DNA of 64,000 bases from Xanthomarina arctica (GCF_014638915.1 NZ_BMFQ01000001.1:62001-126000), one strand, 5' to 3'; shown: positions 53,372-62,485, numbered from the stretch's first letter. The notes: generated by a model not told the origin, from the sequence alone. Numbers and translations: made by a program.

Positions 53372-53401
53372 TTTGTAGTTATAATTTAATGTGTACTTTT
53401 G
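53372..53401 (+). promoter_or_regulatory. Promoter of metK
   Basis: TTTG (53372-53375), an 18-bp spacer and TACTTTTG (53394-53401), a full match to the Bacteroidota consensus. The start would be near 53408, only a few bases before the predicted SAM-II aptamer. Confidence 0.7.
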
Positions 53402-53414
53402 CCTAATAATTACT

Positions 53415-53466
53415 AAGAGGAAAAATTTGTCTGATTGCAACCTCTCAAAAAAAATGCTAAAGCAGT
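53415..53466 (+). ncRNA. SAM-II-like riboswitch before metK
   Basis: A compact H-type pseudoknot is predicted. P1 is AGAGG (53416-53420) with CCTCT (53441-53445). The loop holds ATTTG...CTGATTGCAA, matching the conserved SAM-II loop pattern (ATTT...ATTGCAA in the reference as I recall it). The A-rich linker ends AAATGCTAAAG, and P2 forms between CTG (53431-53433) and CAG (53463-53465), and GC (53437-53438) with GC (53456-53457). It is about 50 nt long, starts at the predicted transcript 5' end and precedes the SAM synthetase gene, all expected for SAM-II. Confidence 0.75.
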
Positions 53467-53540
53467 AAAATTCTACTCCTCTAGCAAATAGCAATCCTAT
53501 TTAATTTTTGTATTTTAACACCTATTAAAACAGATATAAT

Positions 53541-54830
53541 ATGTCATATTTATTTACTTCTGAAAGTGTTTCTGAAGGACATCCAGATAAAGTAGCAGAT
53601 CAAATTAGCGATGCTTTAATTGATAATTTTTTAGCATTCGATAAAGATTCTAAAGTAGCTTGTGAAACCCTTGTTACAACCGGACAAGTAGTACTTGCTG
53701 GCGAAGTGAAATCGAACACCTATTTAGACGTCCAGAAAATTGCCAGAGATACCATAAACAAAATTGGGTACACAAAAAGTGCTTATATGTTTGACGGGAA
53801 TTCTTGTGGTGTATTTTCTGCTATTCACGAACAGTCTGACGATATCAATCGCGGCGTGGATAAAACCAATAAAGAAGAGCAAGGAGCTGGAGACCAAGGA
53901 ATGATGTTTGGTTATGCTACCAATGAAACTGAAAACTATATGCCTTTGGCTTTAGACCTGTCTCATAAGATTATGATTGAGCTTGCCAATTTACGAAGAG
54001 AAAATAAAGACATCACTTATTTACGTCCAGATTCTAAAAGTCAAGTAACTATTGAATATAGCGACGACAATGTTCCTCAACGTATTGAAGCCATTGTAGT
54101 TTCTACACAGCATGACGATTTTATTACACCGAAATCGAATTCTAAAAAGGATATGCTTGCCGCAGACGAAGCCATGCTGACTAAAATTAGAAAAGATATT
54201 GTAGATATTGTTATTGCAAGGGTGATTGCTAAATTACCAGAAAACTTAAAAGCATTATTTACAGATAGTATTAAATATCATATCAATCCTACTGGAAAAT
54301 TTGTAATAGGTGGACCACATGGAGATACGGGATTAACAGGACGTAAAATTATTGTGGATACTTATGGAGGAAAAGGTGCACATGGTGGTGGTGCTTTTTC
54401 TGGAAAAGATCCAAGTAAAGTAGATAGAAGTGCGGCTTATGCTACTAGGCATATTGCAAAAAACTTAGTTGCCGCGGGTGTATGTACCGAAGTTTTAGTT
54501 CAAGTAAGTTATGCTATTGGCGTTGTAGAACCTATGGGGATTTTTGTAGATACTTATGGTACTTGTCCGTTTAATATGACAGATGGAGAGATTGCTAAAA
54601 AAGTAACCGAAATTTTCGACATGCGTCCAGCTGCCATTGAAGAGCGTTTAAAATTACGAAACCCTATCTATAGCGAAACAGCTGCTTACGGACACATGGG
54701 AAGAAAAAATGAAATCGTTACTAAAACTTTCCAACAGATTAACGGTAGAAAGAAAAAGGTAGAAGTGGAACTTTTTACTTGGGAAAAATTAGACTATGTA
54801 GATAAAGTGAAAGCTGCTTTTGAGTTGTAA
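53541..54830 (+). CDS. metK: S-adenosylmethionine synthetase
   Basis: Makes SAM from methionine and ATP. The 429-residue protein has [20 protein letters not shown] at the start, [12 protein letters not shown], the signature [16 protein letters not shown] near residue 116, [20 protein letters not shown] near residue 258 and the P-loop [19 protein letters not shown] near residue 282. It is preceded by a strong promoter and a SAM-II-like aptamer and followed by a terminator, so it is a feedback-controlled single gene. Confidence 0.96.
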   Translation: MSYLFTSESVSEGHPDKVADQISDALIDNFLAFDKDSKVACETLVTTGQVVLAGEVKSNTYLDVQKIARDTINKIGYTKSAYMFDGNSCGVFSAIHEQSDDINRGVDKTNKEEQGAGDQGMMFGYATNETENYMPLALDLSHKIMIELANLRRENKDITYLRPDSKSQVTIEYSDDNVPQRIEAIVVSTQHDDFITPKSNSKKDMLAADEAMLTKIRKDIVDIVIARVIAKLPENLKALFTDSIKYHINPTGKFVIGGPHGDTGLTGRKIIVDTYGGKGAHGGGAFSGKDPSKVDRSAAYATRHIAKNLVAAGVCTEVLVQVSYAIGVVEPMGIFVDTYGTCPFNMTDGEIAKKVTEIFDMRPAAIEERLKLRNPIYSETAAYGHMGRKNEIVTKTFQQINGRKKKVEVELFTWEKLDYVDKVKAAFEL

Positions 54831-54851
54831 GACTTATAATTAAATATATTT

Positions 54852-54886
54852 AAAAGCCTTTAAACTTCTGTTTAGAGGCTTTTTTC
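54852..54886 (+). terminator. Terminator after metK
   Basis: Stem AAGCCTTTAAAC/GTTTAGAGGCTT (one G-U, loop TTCT) followed by a run of T, about 22 nt past the metK stop. Confidence 0.88.
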
Positions 54887-54924
54887 TTTTTGAATTTGTC
54901 ATAAAAAAACGCGAACTTCGTTCC

Positions 54925-54985
54925 TGTCTGTCTACAGACAAGTACACCTGATATAAAATAACTCGTACTGAGTCTAGTCGAAGTA
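54925..54985. repeat. Repeat-like intergenic sequence before a small gene pair
   Basis: Contains the palindrome TGTCTGTCTACAGACA (54925-54940) and TACTGAGTCTAGTCGAAGTA (54966-54985). The second resembles the CTTCGACTnnnCTCAGTA-type palindromes that I recall as common interspersed repeats in Bacteroidota. No open frame of its own. Confidence 0.4.
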
Positions 54986-55021
54986 TTGAAACGATTCCAT
55001 AACAGATTGTTGTACTCAATT

Positions 55022-55444
55022 ATGAAGAAACTTTTAGCTTTAATAATAATGTTTACACTTTTAGCCTTTTCACAGGAAAAAAATGAATGTGATGAGCACT
55101 CTATCCCATATTGGGCAAATGGAATTAATAGCCGAATTTCAGGAGAAAATCCGACTTTGAGAAATGTCTTCAAAGAGATTCAATTAACCGAAACCAATAT
55201 CACACCAAATAGCGGATTTATAACATTGAGACTGAATATTTCTAAAACAGGAAAATTATGCGACATTGAAATATTCCAAATTGACGAAAACTACCAAAAA
55301 ACGGAATTTAATAATGGAGCTTTAATACAGCAACTTGAAAGAACTGTTACGGAACTCCCAGATTGGGAACGAGACAAAGCCTATAAGACTTATAACCTAA
55401 TCAGATTTAAAATTAAAAACGGAAAAATTGAGGAAATTTTTTAA
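55022..55444 (+). CDS. Small exported protein, possibly TonB-C-like
   Basis: A 140-residue protein with signal peptide KKLLALIIMFTLLAFSQ. The mature part resembles the C-terminal fold of TonB-family proteins: a strand-turn pattern ITLRLNISKTGKLCDIEIFQ, a helix LIQQLERTVTELPDW, then LIRFKIKNGKIEEI. That match is to general pattern only and no membrane anchor remains after cleavage. Met at 55022 is chosen because it begins the signal peptide; an in-frame ATG lies 36 nt upstream. It overlaps the next gene by 17 nt. Function unknown. Confidence 0.6.
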   Translation: MKKLLALIIMFTLLAFSQEKNECDEHSIPYWANGINSRISGENPTLRNVFKEIQLTETNITPNSGFITLRLNISKTGKLCDIEIFQIDENYQKTEFNNGALIQQLERTVTELPDWERDKAYKTYNLIRFKIKNGKIEEIF

Positions 55445-56195
55445 GATAATTGGAATTGCAATTGGTGCAATCCTAATTATAATTATTGGCATTGAAATTT
55501 ACATTTATTTCTTCACTCAAAAGAGAATTGAAAAAGAACAAGCAATAGCTCAAAGAGTGGAGAGTTTCGAATCCAAAGACAGCGATGAGTACATGGAATA
55601 TTCGGTTCTTTTAAATAAATCTGGAGATTTCGAAAAAGGCTTTAAATATTTAGACAAAGCAGTTGAATTGAGTCCTTCTTCGCATTTAGGTTATAGAGGT
55701 TGGATAAGGTTAAGAAAAATGCGAGACTACGACAAAGCTCTAATTGATTTTGACAGACTTGACAGCCTAACACCGAATTTTGTCGATTCACCTTGGGGAG
55801 AAGATATTGACTTTTTGCGAGGAGAATGTTATTTCGGAAAAAAGAACTATCTAAAAGCTATTGAATTATTTAATCGCAATATCAAAAACCAAAAAGAGGA
55901 TTGGGCAGATATTCACTCTTTTGTTTATCTCGGACTTTCCGAATACGCACTTGGGAATTATAACAAATCCATTGTCGAGTTTCAACGAGCCTTAAAACAA
56001 TCAGAAAGTGTGCCTGAATCCTATTTTGGAATGGCAAAAGCTTATCTAATTCAAGGGAAAATTAATAAAGCGAAAGAGAATATTTTGAAAGCTGAAGAAT
56101 ATATTGTTTATAAACGAGAAGATATTTACAATGAATTTTTGAACGAAATATATCTTTCTGAAATAGTAGATTTCAAAGAACAACTGAATAAATAA
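55428..56195 (+). CDS. Membrane-anchored TPR protein
   Basis: A 255-residue protein with one N-terminal transmembrane helix (IIGIAIGAILIIIIGIEIYI) and four or five tetratricopeptide repeats from about residue 50 (DFEKGFKYLDKAVELSPSSH, KNYLKAIELFNRNI, GNYNKSIVEFQRALKQ, GKINKAKENILKAEEY). The start codon is TTG at 55428 inside the preceding gene; no ATG would keep the membrane helix. The overlap suggests translational coupling with the small exported protein. A scaffolding role at the inner membrane is likely. The partner is unknown. Confidence 0.65.
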   Translation: MRKFFKIIGIAIGAILIIIIGIEIYIYFFTQKRIEKEQAIAQRVESFESKDSDEYMEYSVLLNKSGDFEKGFKYLDKAVELSPSSHLGYRGWIRLRKMRDYDKALIDFDRLDSLTPNFVDSPWGEDIDFLRGECYFGKKNYLKAIELFNRNIKNQKEDWADIHSFVYLGLSEYALGNYNKSIVEFQRALKQSESVPESYFGMAKAYLIQGKINKAKENILKAEEYIVYKREDIYNEFLNEIYLSEIVDFKEQLNK

Positions 56196-56203
56196 ATATA
56201 TAT

Positions 56204-56231
56204 ACAACCCTATTTATAAAAAACGGGTTGT
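56204..56231 (+). terminator. Possible terminator after the TPR gene
   Basis: ACAACCC (56204-56210) pairs with GGGTTGT (56225-56231) around an AT-rich 14-nt loop, 8 nt past the stop codon. The T run is weak. The following 130 bases up to the tandem repeat contain no gene that I can support. Confidence 0.4.
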
Positions 56232-56362
56232 TTAGTGCTAAACCAAAAGAAAGTGGGTACTTGCCTTTATCCGATTTTCGGGCCGAAAATCCTTTGACAT
56301 AAGCTCGCACTTTTCACACACAAAACCGTAAACATCCCTTCTCAAATAATAAATATTAGGTA

Positions 56363-56582
56363 CAGGATTAACTCCGTTGATCCTGCAAACCAATTCGTGA
56401 AATTGAAAAATCTAACCGCTATCGCAGTTTATTTTTTTGTTTTATAAAATATGCTTGTGAGTAAACTCACGCAGGATTAACTCCGTTGATCCTGCATACC
56501 ACTTCGTGAAATTGAAAAATCAAACGGCTATCGCAGTTTATTTTTTTTGTTTTATAAAATATGCATGTGAGTGAACTCACGC
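56363..56582. repeat. Tandem 109-bp direct repeat (two copies)
   Basis: Copy 1 is 56363-56471 and copy 2 is 56472-56582 (one extra T). They differ at a few positions. Each opens with a near-perfect palindrome (CAGGATTAAC...GTTGATCCTG), has a middle part with TTCGTGAAATTGAAAAATC, a T run and TTTATAAAATATGC, and closes with GTGAG...CTCAC. No open frame. It lies directly downstream of the tRNA-Tyr terminator. Confidence 0.85.
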
Positions 56583-56605
56583 ATATTTTATAAAACAAAA
56601 AAAAT
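56540..56605. repeat. 25-bp perfect hairpin at the end of the tandem repeat
   Basis: Arms 56540-56564 and 56581-56605 are exact inverted copies. Inside, after a 2-nt bulge, GTGAG pairs with CTCAC around TGAA. Only the second tandem copy has the 3' arm. It overlaps the start of the tRNA-Tyr terminator. Confidence 0.85.
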
Positions 56606-56628
56606 CCACACTTACGTGTGGATTTTTC
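56599..56628 (-). terminator. Terminator of tRNA-Tyr
   Basis: Stem ATCCACAC/GTGTGGAT (56604-56611 with 56616-56623, loop 4 nt) with flanking A/T runs extending the pairing, 10-15 nt beyond the tRNA 3' end on the minus strand. Confidence 0.88.
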
Positions 56629-56637
56629 GAGTTAAAG

Positions 56638-56719
<82 letters not shown>

Positions 56720-56793
56720 AAAACCGAATGCAAATATATTACAGTTTTTAAAGTTTTTTACAAATTATTTCATCTTTTTTTAAATATAAATGC

Positions 56794-56838
56794 AAAAAAC
56801 TCATAATGACATATTTATAGCATCATTATGAGTTTTTT
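56794..56838 (-). terminator. Terminator after the M28 peptidase gene
   Basis: A perfect 16-bp stem (56794-56809 with 56823-56838; AAAAAACTCATAATGA and its complement), 55 nt past the stop codon, with a U run. Confidence 0.88.
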
Positions 56839-56893
56839 ACAAACTGTTTCTTTTAAAAAGCCTTCGAACTTATATTCAAAAAACAGGATCTGT

Positions 56894-58450
56894 TTAGTCT
56901 AAACCTCCTTTTCTCTGTGGAGATTTTGGCTCAGGCCATGTACGTTGTTCTCCGGTTCTAGGATTTATTGGTAAAACTATTTTTTCTGTGGACGTTCTAT
57001 TCGGATCTTCACAAGCCATATACACTAAAATAGCTGTTAAAATGGCATTACTTCTAACGTCGTCGAAAACAATCTTATCGTAGGTATCTCTATTGGTATG
57101 CCATGTGTAATTCCAATAAGACCAACTTAAAGAACTTAAATTAAAAGCTGGAGCTCCTGCTGCCAAAAACGATGCATTATCTGAACCTCCTCCACTTGGC
57201 GAACCTGGAAAAGTAGTTTCTATATGTTTTGTTATGTCGTCTGGTACAGCCGCTAACCATTTAGAAAGATAGTCGTAAGAATGTAAAAAACCTGCTCCTG
57301 AAATCTTAACCACACGTCCGGTACCATTGTCTTGGTTGAACATTGCTTGCGTGTTTTGCACAATTTCTGGATGATCTTCCACAAAGGCTCTAGAACCATT
57401 TAAACCTTGCTCTTCACTTCCCCAATGACCAACTAAAATAGTACGCTTCGGGTTAGGATATACTTTTTTAAGGATTCGCATGGCTTCCATCATGACTATA
57501 GTCCCTGTACCATTATCTGTAGCTCCTGTACCACCATCCCAAGAATCGAAATGTGCAGAAAGAATAACATATTCTTCAGGCTTTTCAGTTCCTTTAATTT
57601 CTGCAATGGTATTTAATGTTGGTGCAACGCCTAAATCTTTGGATTCCGCAACAATTTTAATTACTGGTTTGTTACCATATTCTACCAATCTATAAAGCAT
57701 GCTATAATCTTCAAGTTCTAAGTCGACCGTTGGAATCTTTTTAGTTCTAGAACTAAATATTTTATTGGATCCAAAAGCTTTAGACCAATAGGAGGTTACA
57801 ATCCCAACTGCTCCTGCTTCTTCCAAAGCTTGGTTAATTTCTCGAGAACTATAACCTGTGCGTTTCATATTATCTCTCCATTCTGTTTCAAGAGAATCTC
57901 TCTCTTTTTTCATTTTTGCAAAAGATTCTTCGGTTGCAAATTCTTCCCAGTTGTAATCTGGACGCCCGGTTGTTTGATACATGGAAGTCATAACTAATTT
58001 GCCTTTTACGTTTTTCATCCATTTTTGAAATTCTAAAGAATCTTTAACTGTAGGAAGGGTAATTAGTTCTGCCGTTACTCCTTTTGGTCCTGTACTAGGG
58101 CTCCAAGCTAGTTGCATGCCGTCTAAAGTTTGAAGGCGTGGCTCTAACATATCGATATGTGTGATGCCTCTCTCCCAAGCTTTCCATTCTCCCCATTGTT
58201 CGTTTTTGGCTGAAATGCCCCATTTAGAATATTTAGCTACAGCCCAATTATTGGCTTGTGTCATTTGTGGTGTTCCCACCAGTCGTGGTCCAATAACATC
58301 TAATAACTCGTGAGCTAAAATCTCTAATTGTGAATTGTTATTTGCTTCTTGAATAATACTATTTACAACAGGATCTGTTGATTCTTGTGCCTGTAAATTG
58401 TAATTTATTAGTAAAAAAACTGCGAGGAATAATTTAAATACCTTTTTCAT
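56894..58450 (-). CDS. Exported M28-family zinc metallopeptidase
   Basis: A 518-residue secreted aminopeptidase or carboxypeptidase. Signal peptide 1-22 (LAVFLLINYNLQAQ). Residues about 110-270 are the inserted PA-like domain. The M28 catalytic domain carries metal ligands and bases in order: HFDSWDGGTGATDNGTG (His, bridging Asp), WGSEEQGLNGSRAF (catalytic and ligand Glu), FNQDNGTGRV (Asp) and TWHTNRDTYDKI (His). All expected residues are present. The C-terminal 30 residues are Pro/Arg/Lys-rich with no sorting domain. It is monocistronic; the substrate is unknown. Confidence 0.92.
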   Translation of the reverse strand: MKKVFKLFLAVFLLINYNLQAQESTDPVVNSIIQEANNNSQLEILAHELLDVIGPRLVGTPQMTQANNWAVAKYSKWGISAKNEQWGEWKAWERGITHIDMLEPRLQTLDGMQLAWSPSTGPKGVTAELITLPTVKDSLEFQKWMKNVKGKLVMTSMYQTTGRPDYNWEEFATEESFAKMKKERDSLETEWRDNMKRTGYSSREINQALEEAGAVGIVTSYWSKAFGSNKIFSSRTKKIPTVDLELEDYSMLYRLVEYGNKPVIKIVAESKDLGVAPTLNTIAEIKGTEKPEEYVILSAHFDSWDGGTGATDNGTGTIVMMEAMRILKKVYPNPKRTILVGHWGSEEQGLNGSRAFVEDHPEIVQNTQAMFNQDNGTGRVVKISGAGFLHSYDYLSKWLAAVPDDITKHIETTFPGSPSGGGSDNASFLAAGAPAFNLSSLSWSYWNYTWHTNRDTYDKIVFDDVRSNAILTAILVYMACEDPNRTSTEKIVLPINPRTGEQRTWPEPKSPQRKGGLD

Positions 58451-58503
58451 ATCTAATTGGTTTGGATTAATTTTTATGATTATACAAAATACAACTTATT
58501 CTA

Positions 58504-58565
58504 TCAAAAAAAAACTGTCTAAAAATGAGATTCTTCATTTCATTCTGAATGACAGTTTTTTTTTG
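58504..58565 (-). terminator. Terminator-like repeat after the TonB-dependent receptor gene
   Basis: AAACTGTC and GACAGTTT pair around 30 nt containing CATTCTGAATGA and GAGATTCTTCAT. On the minus strand this reads CATTCAGAATGAAATGAAGA, similar to the 'GTCATTCTGA...GAAGAATCTC' repeats that I recall in Bacteroidota. T runs on both sides allow termination. Confidence 0.55.
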
Positions 58566-58672
58566 CGTTAAGGATTGAAGCATTTGTTTGAGCTCTTTTT
58601 GTGACGACAGGAACAAAAAAGCGAGTGCTGAAAGCCTGCCTTTTGGGCTTTTTAGACCAAAAGGAACGCCCA
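58564..58672. repeat. Intergenic repeat with GCGTTA/TAACGC ends, copy 2
   Basis: Read on the minus strand it begins GGGCGTTCC next to the receptor gene stop and ends CAATCCTTAACGCA. The blocks GGCTTTCA, ACTCGCT, GAGCTCA and TTCAATCC match copy 1 at 27895-27972 in order. This copy is longer in the middle. Confidence 0.7.
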
Positions 58673-58676
58673 AATT

Positions 58677-61385
58677 TTAAAGAGAATAAATAACTCTAAA
58701 AGTTACAAATCTTGGTTGTATAAAATATTCTCTGGTGCTTACAGATAAAGATCCAACATTAGATTGTACTTCTGATTGTGTGTTTAATAGATTTGTTGCT
58801 TTAAGCTCAAATTCCCATTTGGCATCTTCATTTTTTCTATATGCCAAGGATGCATTCCACATATCGAAACTATTTAATGTCTCTGTTTCATTTTTTAAAT
58901 TCGTATATTCATAATCCGTTTTAAAGGTAAATGTTTTCCAAATTAGAGCATCGAAGGACAATTGAGGAGAGCTTGTGAAAAATTTAGAACGACTAGCACC
59001 TAGATCATTATTCTGAATACCGTAATCGTAACTCACTTCAAAATTTGGAGCGGTTTTAAAATTTGAACGTAACTCCACACCATAGCTTTGATCGTAACTT
59101 TCGTTAACAGACTGCAAATTATTTATAAACTGGTTATATTTACTATAACTCCAACTACCATTTGCTGATGCTCTTAATTTTCCAAATGCGCGTTGAAAAC
59201 GGCCTCTTGCGCTAACACTTTCGTCTGCAAAATCTGAATTAAAAGGCGTTCCTACATTTATAACACTGCCAGGTTCGAAATTAGATGCTGTACGAATGCC
59301 ATCGACGTTTTTAGTATAAGATATGTTTCCAAAAACATTGGTGTAATTAAACATGTTAAAGCTAAAATAACTAAGACTCACCACATGAGATAAGGCACTT
59401 TCTAATTCTGGATTTCCGGAAAAGAATGAATTATAACTATTTAACTCCATTCCTTCTGCTAATTTATTGACATCTGTAAACTGGGTTTGCATGCGGTAAT
59501 TAAAAGTAATTTGTTCGCTTTTCTTTAATTGTAACCTCACGTTTAAATCGGGTAACACACGAAAGAAGTTGTCTGTATAAGTTACATCGAACTGAGTGTT
59601 TTTTGAACTATATGAATGTGCGGATAATCCAGGAGTAATAGTAAAAAGCCCTGCTTTTAATCGATAGTGAACTCCTAGATACAAATCTGTAAAAGTATAA
59701 CTTACATCATTTATAGGGTCGTAATTTACAGGTTGGTTATTAAATATAGAACCATTATCTAAGGTTTGAAAAATTTCTGAATTAAATTTCTGATTACTTA
59801 AGATGGTCCCTAGGGTGAAATTGATATTACTCTTGTCATTTAACACATTCCAATAATCGACTTTAGCATCTAGTTGATTTGTTTTTACGCGCTTATCCTG
59901 ACTGATATTATAATCTGATTGAGTTTGATCTAATCCCAATCCATCTGCGGCATCTTGATATGTTGCTTTATCTTCGATAATAGCATTATAAAACGGATCT
60001 TCATCTTGCCATAAATGCTGTGCTTCTACAGAAAAAATATTTTTCTCGTCTAGCGTATAATAGTAGTTAAAACGTTGATTGATACTAAATGGGTTTGTTT
60101 CTTCGTCCTGTTCTGTTGCTCCTAAGACAGATGACAATTCATTTTGTTCTTGAGTTTCTTGAGACGTTCGACCTAAAATTTCATAATCCAACTGATTATT
60201 GGCATTTTGCTTGTATTTAACAGCTAATTTTAAGGCAGCCAAATCACTACGTTGGGTGGTATTTGTTTGTGTTTGTTCATCTGGAATTCCTAATTCGGGA
60301 TCTGTATAAACCAAATCATTATTCTCTTGTAATTGAATTTTATTACCTGTATAAATACCAAAACCACTAAAATCTAATTTTTCATTTGGCGAATAACTAA
60401 AATTAGCAGCCCCAAATCGCGAATTAATTTCTTTAGCGCGGTTGTTCTGAAGACTTAAAAAGCCTAAGCTATTATCGCCTAAATTTATATTTGTACCACT
60501 TGTTTGACTAGGCTGACTAAATCCGCCAGCAAAATTGAAATAGTCACGTCTGGAAAACGCAACTTCGCCAATATTGTTTAAATCGGCAATAACATTGACA
60601 CTCAAATCCGGACTATAATAAAATAGTTTAGGTTGTGCAATATATAAGGCCTGATCATCTGCCGAATACCCACCACCGGCCGTAACAGTTCCAAACCAGA
60701 AACTATCTTTTCCTTCTTTCAATTTAATGTTGATGGCGATATTGTCCTGGTTATTTTGAACCCCACTTAATTGGCCAACCTCAGCATAATTTTTTAAAAC
60801 CTGAATTTTATCAACGGCACTTGCAGGTATATTTTGAGTAGCTAATTTAGAATCGCCATCAAAAAACTCCTTTCCTTCAACCATCACTTTCGATACGACT
60901 TTACCTTCTACTTCAATTTGGCCATCTGCATTTATTTCAACGCCTGGTAATTTTTTTAAGACGTCTTCTAGTTTTCGTTCGGTTCCCGATTTAAAGGAGT
61001 CGGCATTGTAAATAAGCGTATCTCCTTTAATGGTAACTGGCATTTCATAAGTTAATTCTATCTCATTTAATGCATTGTCATTTTGTAAAACAAAGTTTTT
61101 ATCAATATTAGTATCTGTAGTTAAAACGTTTTCTTCAGACGTTTTCATACCAATATAACTTACTTGAATTTTATAATTCGAGTTTTTTTCTAACGTAAGC
61201 TTGTAACGTCCAGCATCATTCGTAATTCCATAAGATTCTAATTTATTAGTTTCTTGATTGATAGCGATAACATTGGCTAATTCTAAAGGACTACCAATAC
61301 TATCCTTTACGACACCTTCTATTTTAATTTGGGAAAAAGAGGTACTTACTACTAATAAAAGTAGTATTGTAAAAATATTTTTCAT
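58677..61385 (-). CDS. TonB-dependent receptor with N-terminal carboxypeptidase-regulatory-like domain
   Basis: Outer-membrane receptor of 902 residues. Signal peptide 1-18 (LLLLVVSTSFSQ). Residues 20-105 form a CarboxypepD_reg-like beta sandwich (IEGVVKDSIGSPLELANVIA, then GRYKLTLEKNSNYKIQVSYI). Residues about 110-225 form the plug (LEDVLKKLPGVEINADGQIE, then VDKIQVLKNYAEVGQLSG). The rest is a long beta-barrel with a terminal strand ending VTFRVIYSL. The substrate is unknown; there is no SusD partner, so it is not a SusCD glycan system. It follows a GLPGLI gene 39 nt upstream, a recurrent pairing. Confidence 0.87.
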   Translation of the reverse strand: MKNIFTILLLLVVSTSFSQIKIEGVVKDSIGSPLELANVIAINQETNKLESYGITNDAGRYKLTLEKNSNYKIQVSYIGMKTSEENVLTTDTNIDKNFVLQNDNALNEIELTYEMPVTIKGDTLIYNADSFKSGTERKLEDVLKKLPGVEINADGQIEVEGKVVSKVMVEGKEFFDGDSKLATQNIPASAVDKIQVLKNYAEVGQLSGVQNNQDNIAINIKLKEGKDSFWFGTVTAGGGYSADDQALYIAQPKLFYYSPDLSVNVIADLNNIGEVAFSRRDYFNFAGGFSQPSQTSGTNINLGDNSLGFLSLQNNRAKEINSRFGAANFSYSPNEKLDFSGFGIYTGNKIQLQENNDLVYTDPELGIPDEQTQTNTTQRSDLAALKLAVKYKQNANNQLDYEILGRTSQETQEQNELSSVLGATEQDEETNPFSINQRFNYYYTLDEKNIFSVEAQHLWQDEDPFYNAIIEDKATYQDAADGLGLDQTQSDYNISQDKRVKTNQLDAKVDYWNVLNDKSNINFTLGTILSNQKFNSEIFQTLDNGSIFNNQPVNYDPINDVSYTFTDLYLGVHYRLKAGLFTITPGLSAHSYSSKNTQFDVTYTDNFFRVLPDLNVRLQLKKSEQITFNYRMQTQFTDVNKLAEGMELNSYNSFFSGNPELESALSHVVSLSYFSFNMFNYTNVFGNISYTKNVDGIRTASNFEPGSVINVGTPFNSDFADESVSARGRFQRAFGKLRASANGSWSYSKYNQFINNLQSVNESYDQSYGVELRSNFKTAPNFEVSYDYGIQNNDLGASRSKFFTSSPQLSFDALIWKTFTFKTDYEYTNLKNETETLNSFDMWNASLAYRKNEDAKWEFELKATNLLNTQSEVQSNVGSLSVSTREYFIQPRFVTFRVIYSL

Positions 61386-61424
61386 GTTTAGTTTCGATTT
61401 TAGTTAAAAAGTTGAATATGTAAA

Positions 61425-62327
61425 TTAATTTCCACGACCTCCGCCACCACGACCGCCTCGACCTCCATACATTTCGCTCATTTCTTCCATTTTTTCTTTT
61501 ACTATCTTGTTATATTCTGCACGAGTAACCTCTTTCCCTTTTGATGGTTTTTTAATTTCTTCTTTTTCCGCTGGGTTCAAAACAATTTTTGTACATAAAA
61601 TAACTGTTTTCCCTGCACTCACTTCCAATATTAAACCCGGTAGTCCCCAATATTCTCCAGGACCATTGTTAACTGGAATTTGCGGTGTGTACCAAGCCGT
61701 AACAATAATTTCTTTAGGAATTTCAATTTCTGCTATGGAATCTTTTGATTTATCTGCAGTAGCCGTAGAATCTGTTTTCTTTTCATCTTCTCTACCTCCA
61801 GGTCTTCGCATATTAGTCCAATCGAATTCATCAACCTTTTTGACTGCTGTAGCTTTGAAGCACATATATTGCCCTATTTGTCTGGTTTCTGTTCCCATTT
61901 CCCAATCCAAATTAGATAGTGAATCCTTAACAAGAAATTGCTTACCAAAAAACTCCTGATCTTCTAATATTTGCTTGTCTTTGATGTTTTTGTATTGATC
62001 GCCTCCAGAGAAACTACTCATCATACCAAATCCACGTCCTCCGCCTCCTGTTCCTGGGGCTTCCAATTTATCTTCCTCCTTATACATAGATTCAGTTTGG
62101 GTAAAGGTTAGCGTATATTTTTTTTCTAAAAAGCCTTTCATACGTTCCTGAATTTGCTTTTTCTGTTGCTCACTCATTTGCCTGCCTCCAAAATCACTCA
62201 TATCCATAGAGGTCTTGGTTTGATAATAGGCTTTCCCTTGAAAATCTTGCTGTGCAAAAGTACTTGTGGAAATTAGAATAACGAACAAAGCAGAAATTAC
62301 TTTGAGTGGATTAGATGTAAAGGTCAT
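61425..62327 (-). CDS. GLPGLI-family exported protein with Gly/Arg-rich tail
   Basis: A 300-residue exported protein with signal peptide (LFVILISTSTFAQ). The family motif reads GPGEYWGLPGLILEVS near residue 228, giving it its name; the preceding AWYTPQIPVNNG segment is also typical. A Gly-rich stretch GTGGGGRGFGMM lies near residue 95 and the C-terminus ends GGRGGRGGGGRGN. The region 35-70 is a charged helix rich in Gln and Lys. It lies upstream of a TonB-dependent receptor on the same strand. The biochemical role of the family is unknown. Confidence 0.87.
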   Translation of the reverse strand: MTFTSNPLKVISALFVILISTSTFAQQDFQGKAYYQTKTSMDMSDFGGRQMSEQQKKQIQERMKGFLEKKYTLTFTQTESMYKEEDKLEAPGTGGGGRGFGMMSSFSGGDQYKNIKDKQILEDQEFFGKQFLVKDSLSNLDWEMGTETRQIGQYMCFKATAVKKVDEFDWTNMRRPGGREDEKKTDSTATADKSKDSIAEIEIPKEIIVTAWYTPQIPVNNGPGEYWGLPGLILEVSAGKTVILCTKIVLNPAEKEEIKKPSKGKEVTRAEYNKIVKEKMEEMSEMYGGRGGRGGGGRGN

Positions 62328-62485
62328 TTTATAGTTTCTTTTAATTAAAATTCACTGTTAAGACTCTAAAAATGGCATTTAGTTTAAATAGCTTATCTAA
62401 TATTTTATTAAAGAAATAATTATTAACGCTCTAACAAGGAATTTAACTTTAAAACTAAATGGAATTTCGTACTTTTCAGTTCTCA

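Noticed and set aside
56363-56605. CRISPR array
   Set aside because: There are only two long units without spacers and no cas genes; it is a tandem duplication.
58467-58673. 68-codon minus-strand frame between the TonB-dependent receptor and the M28 peptidase
   Set aside because: It runs through the repeat and the terminator and has no protein-like pattern; it is an artefact of the repeat.
61507-61959. 150-codon plus-strand frame opposite the GLPGLI gene
   Set aside because: The opposite strand has signal peptide, family motif and operon context; this frame has none.
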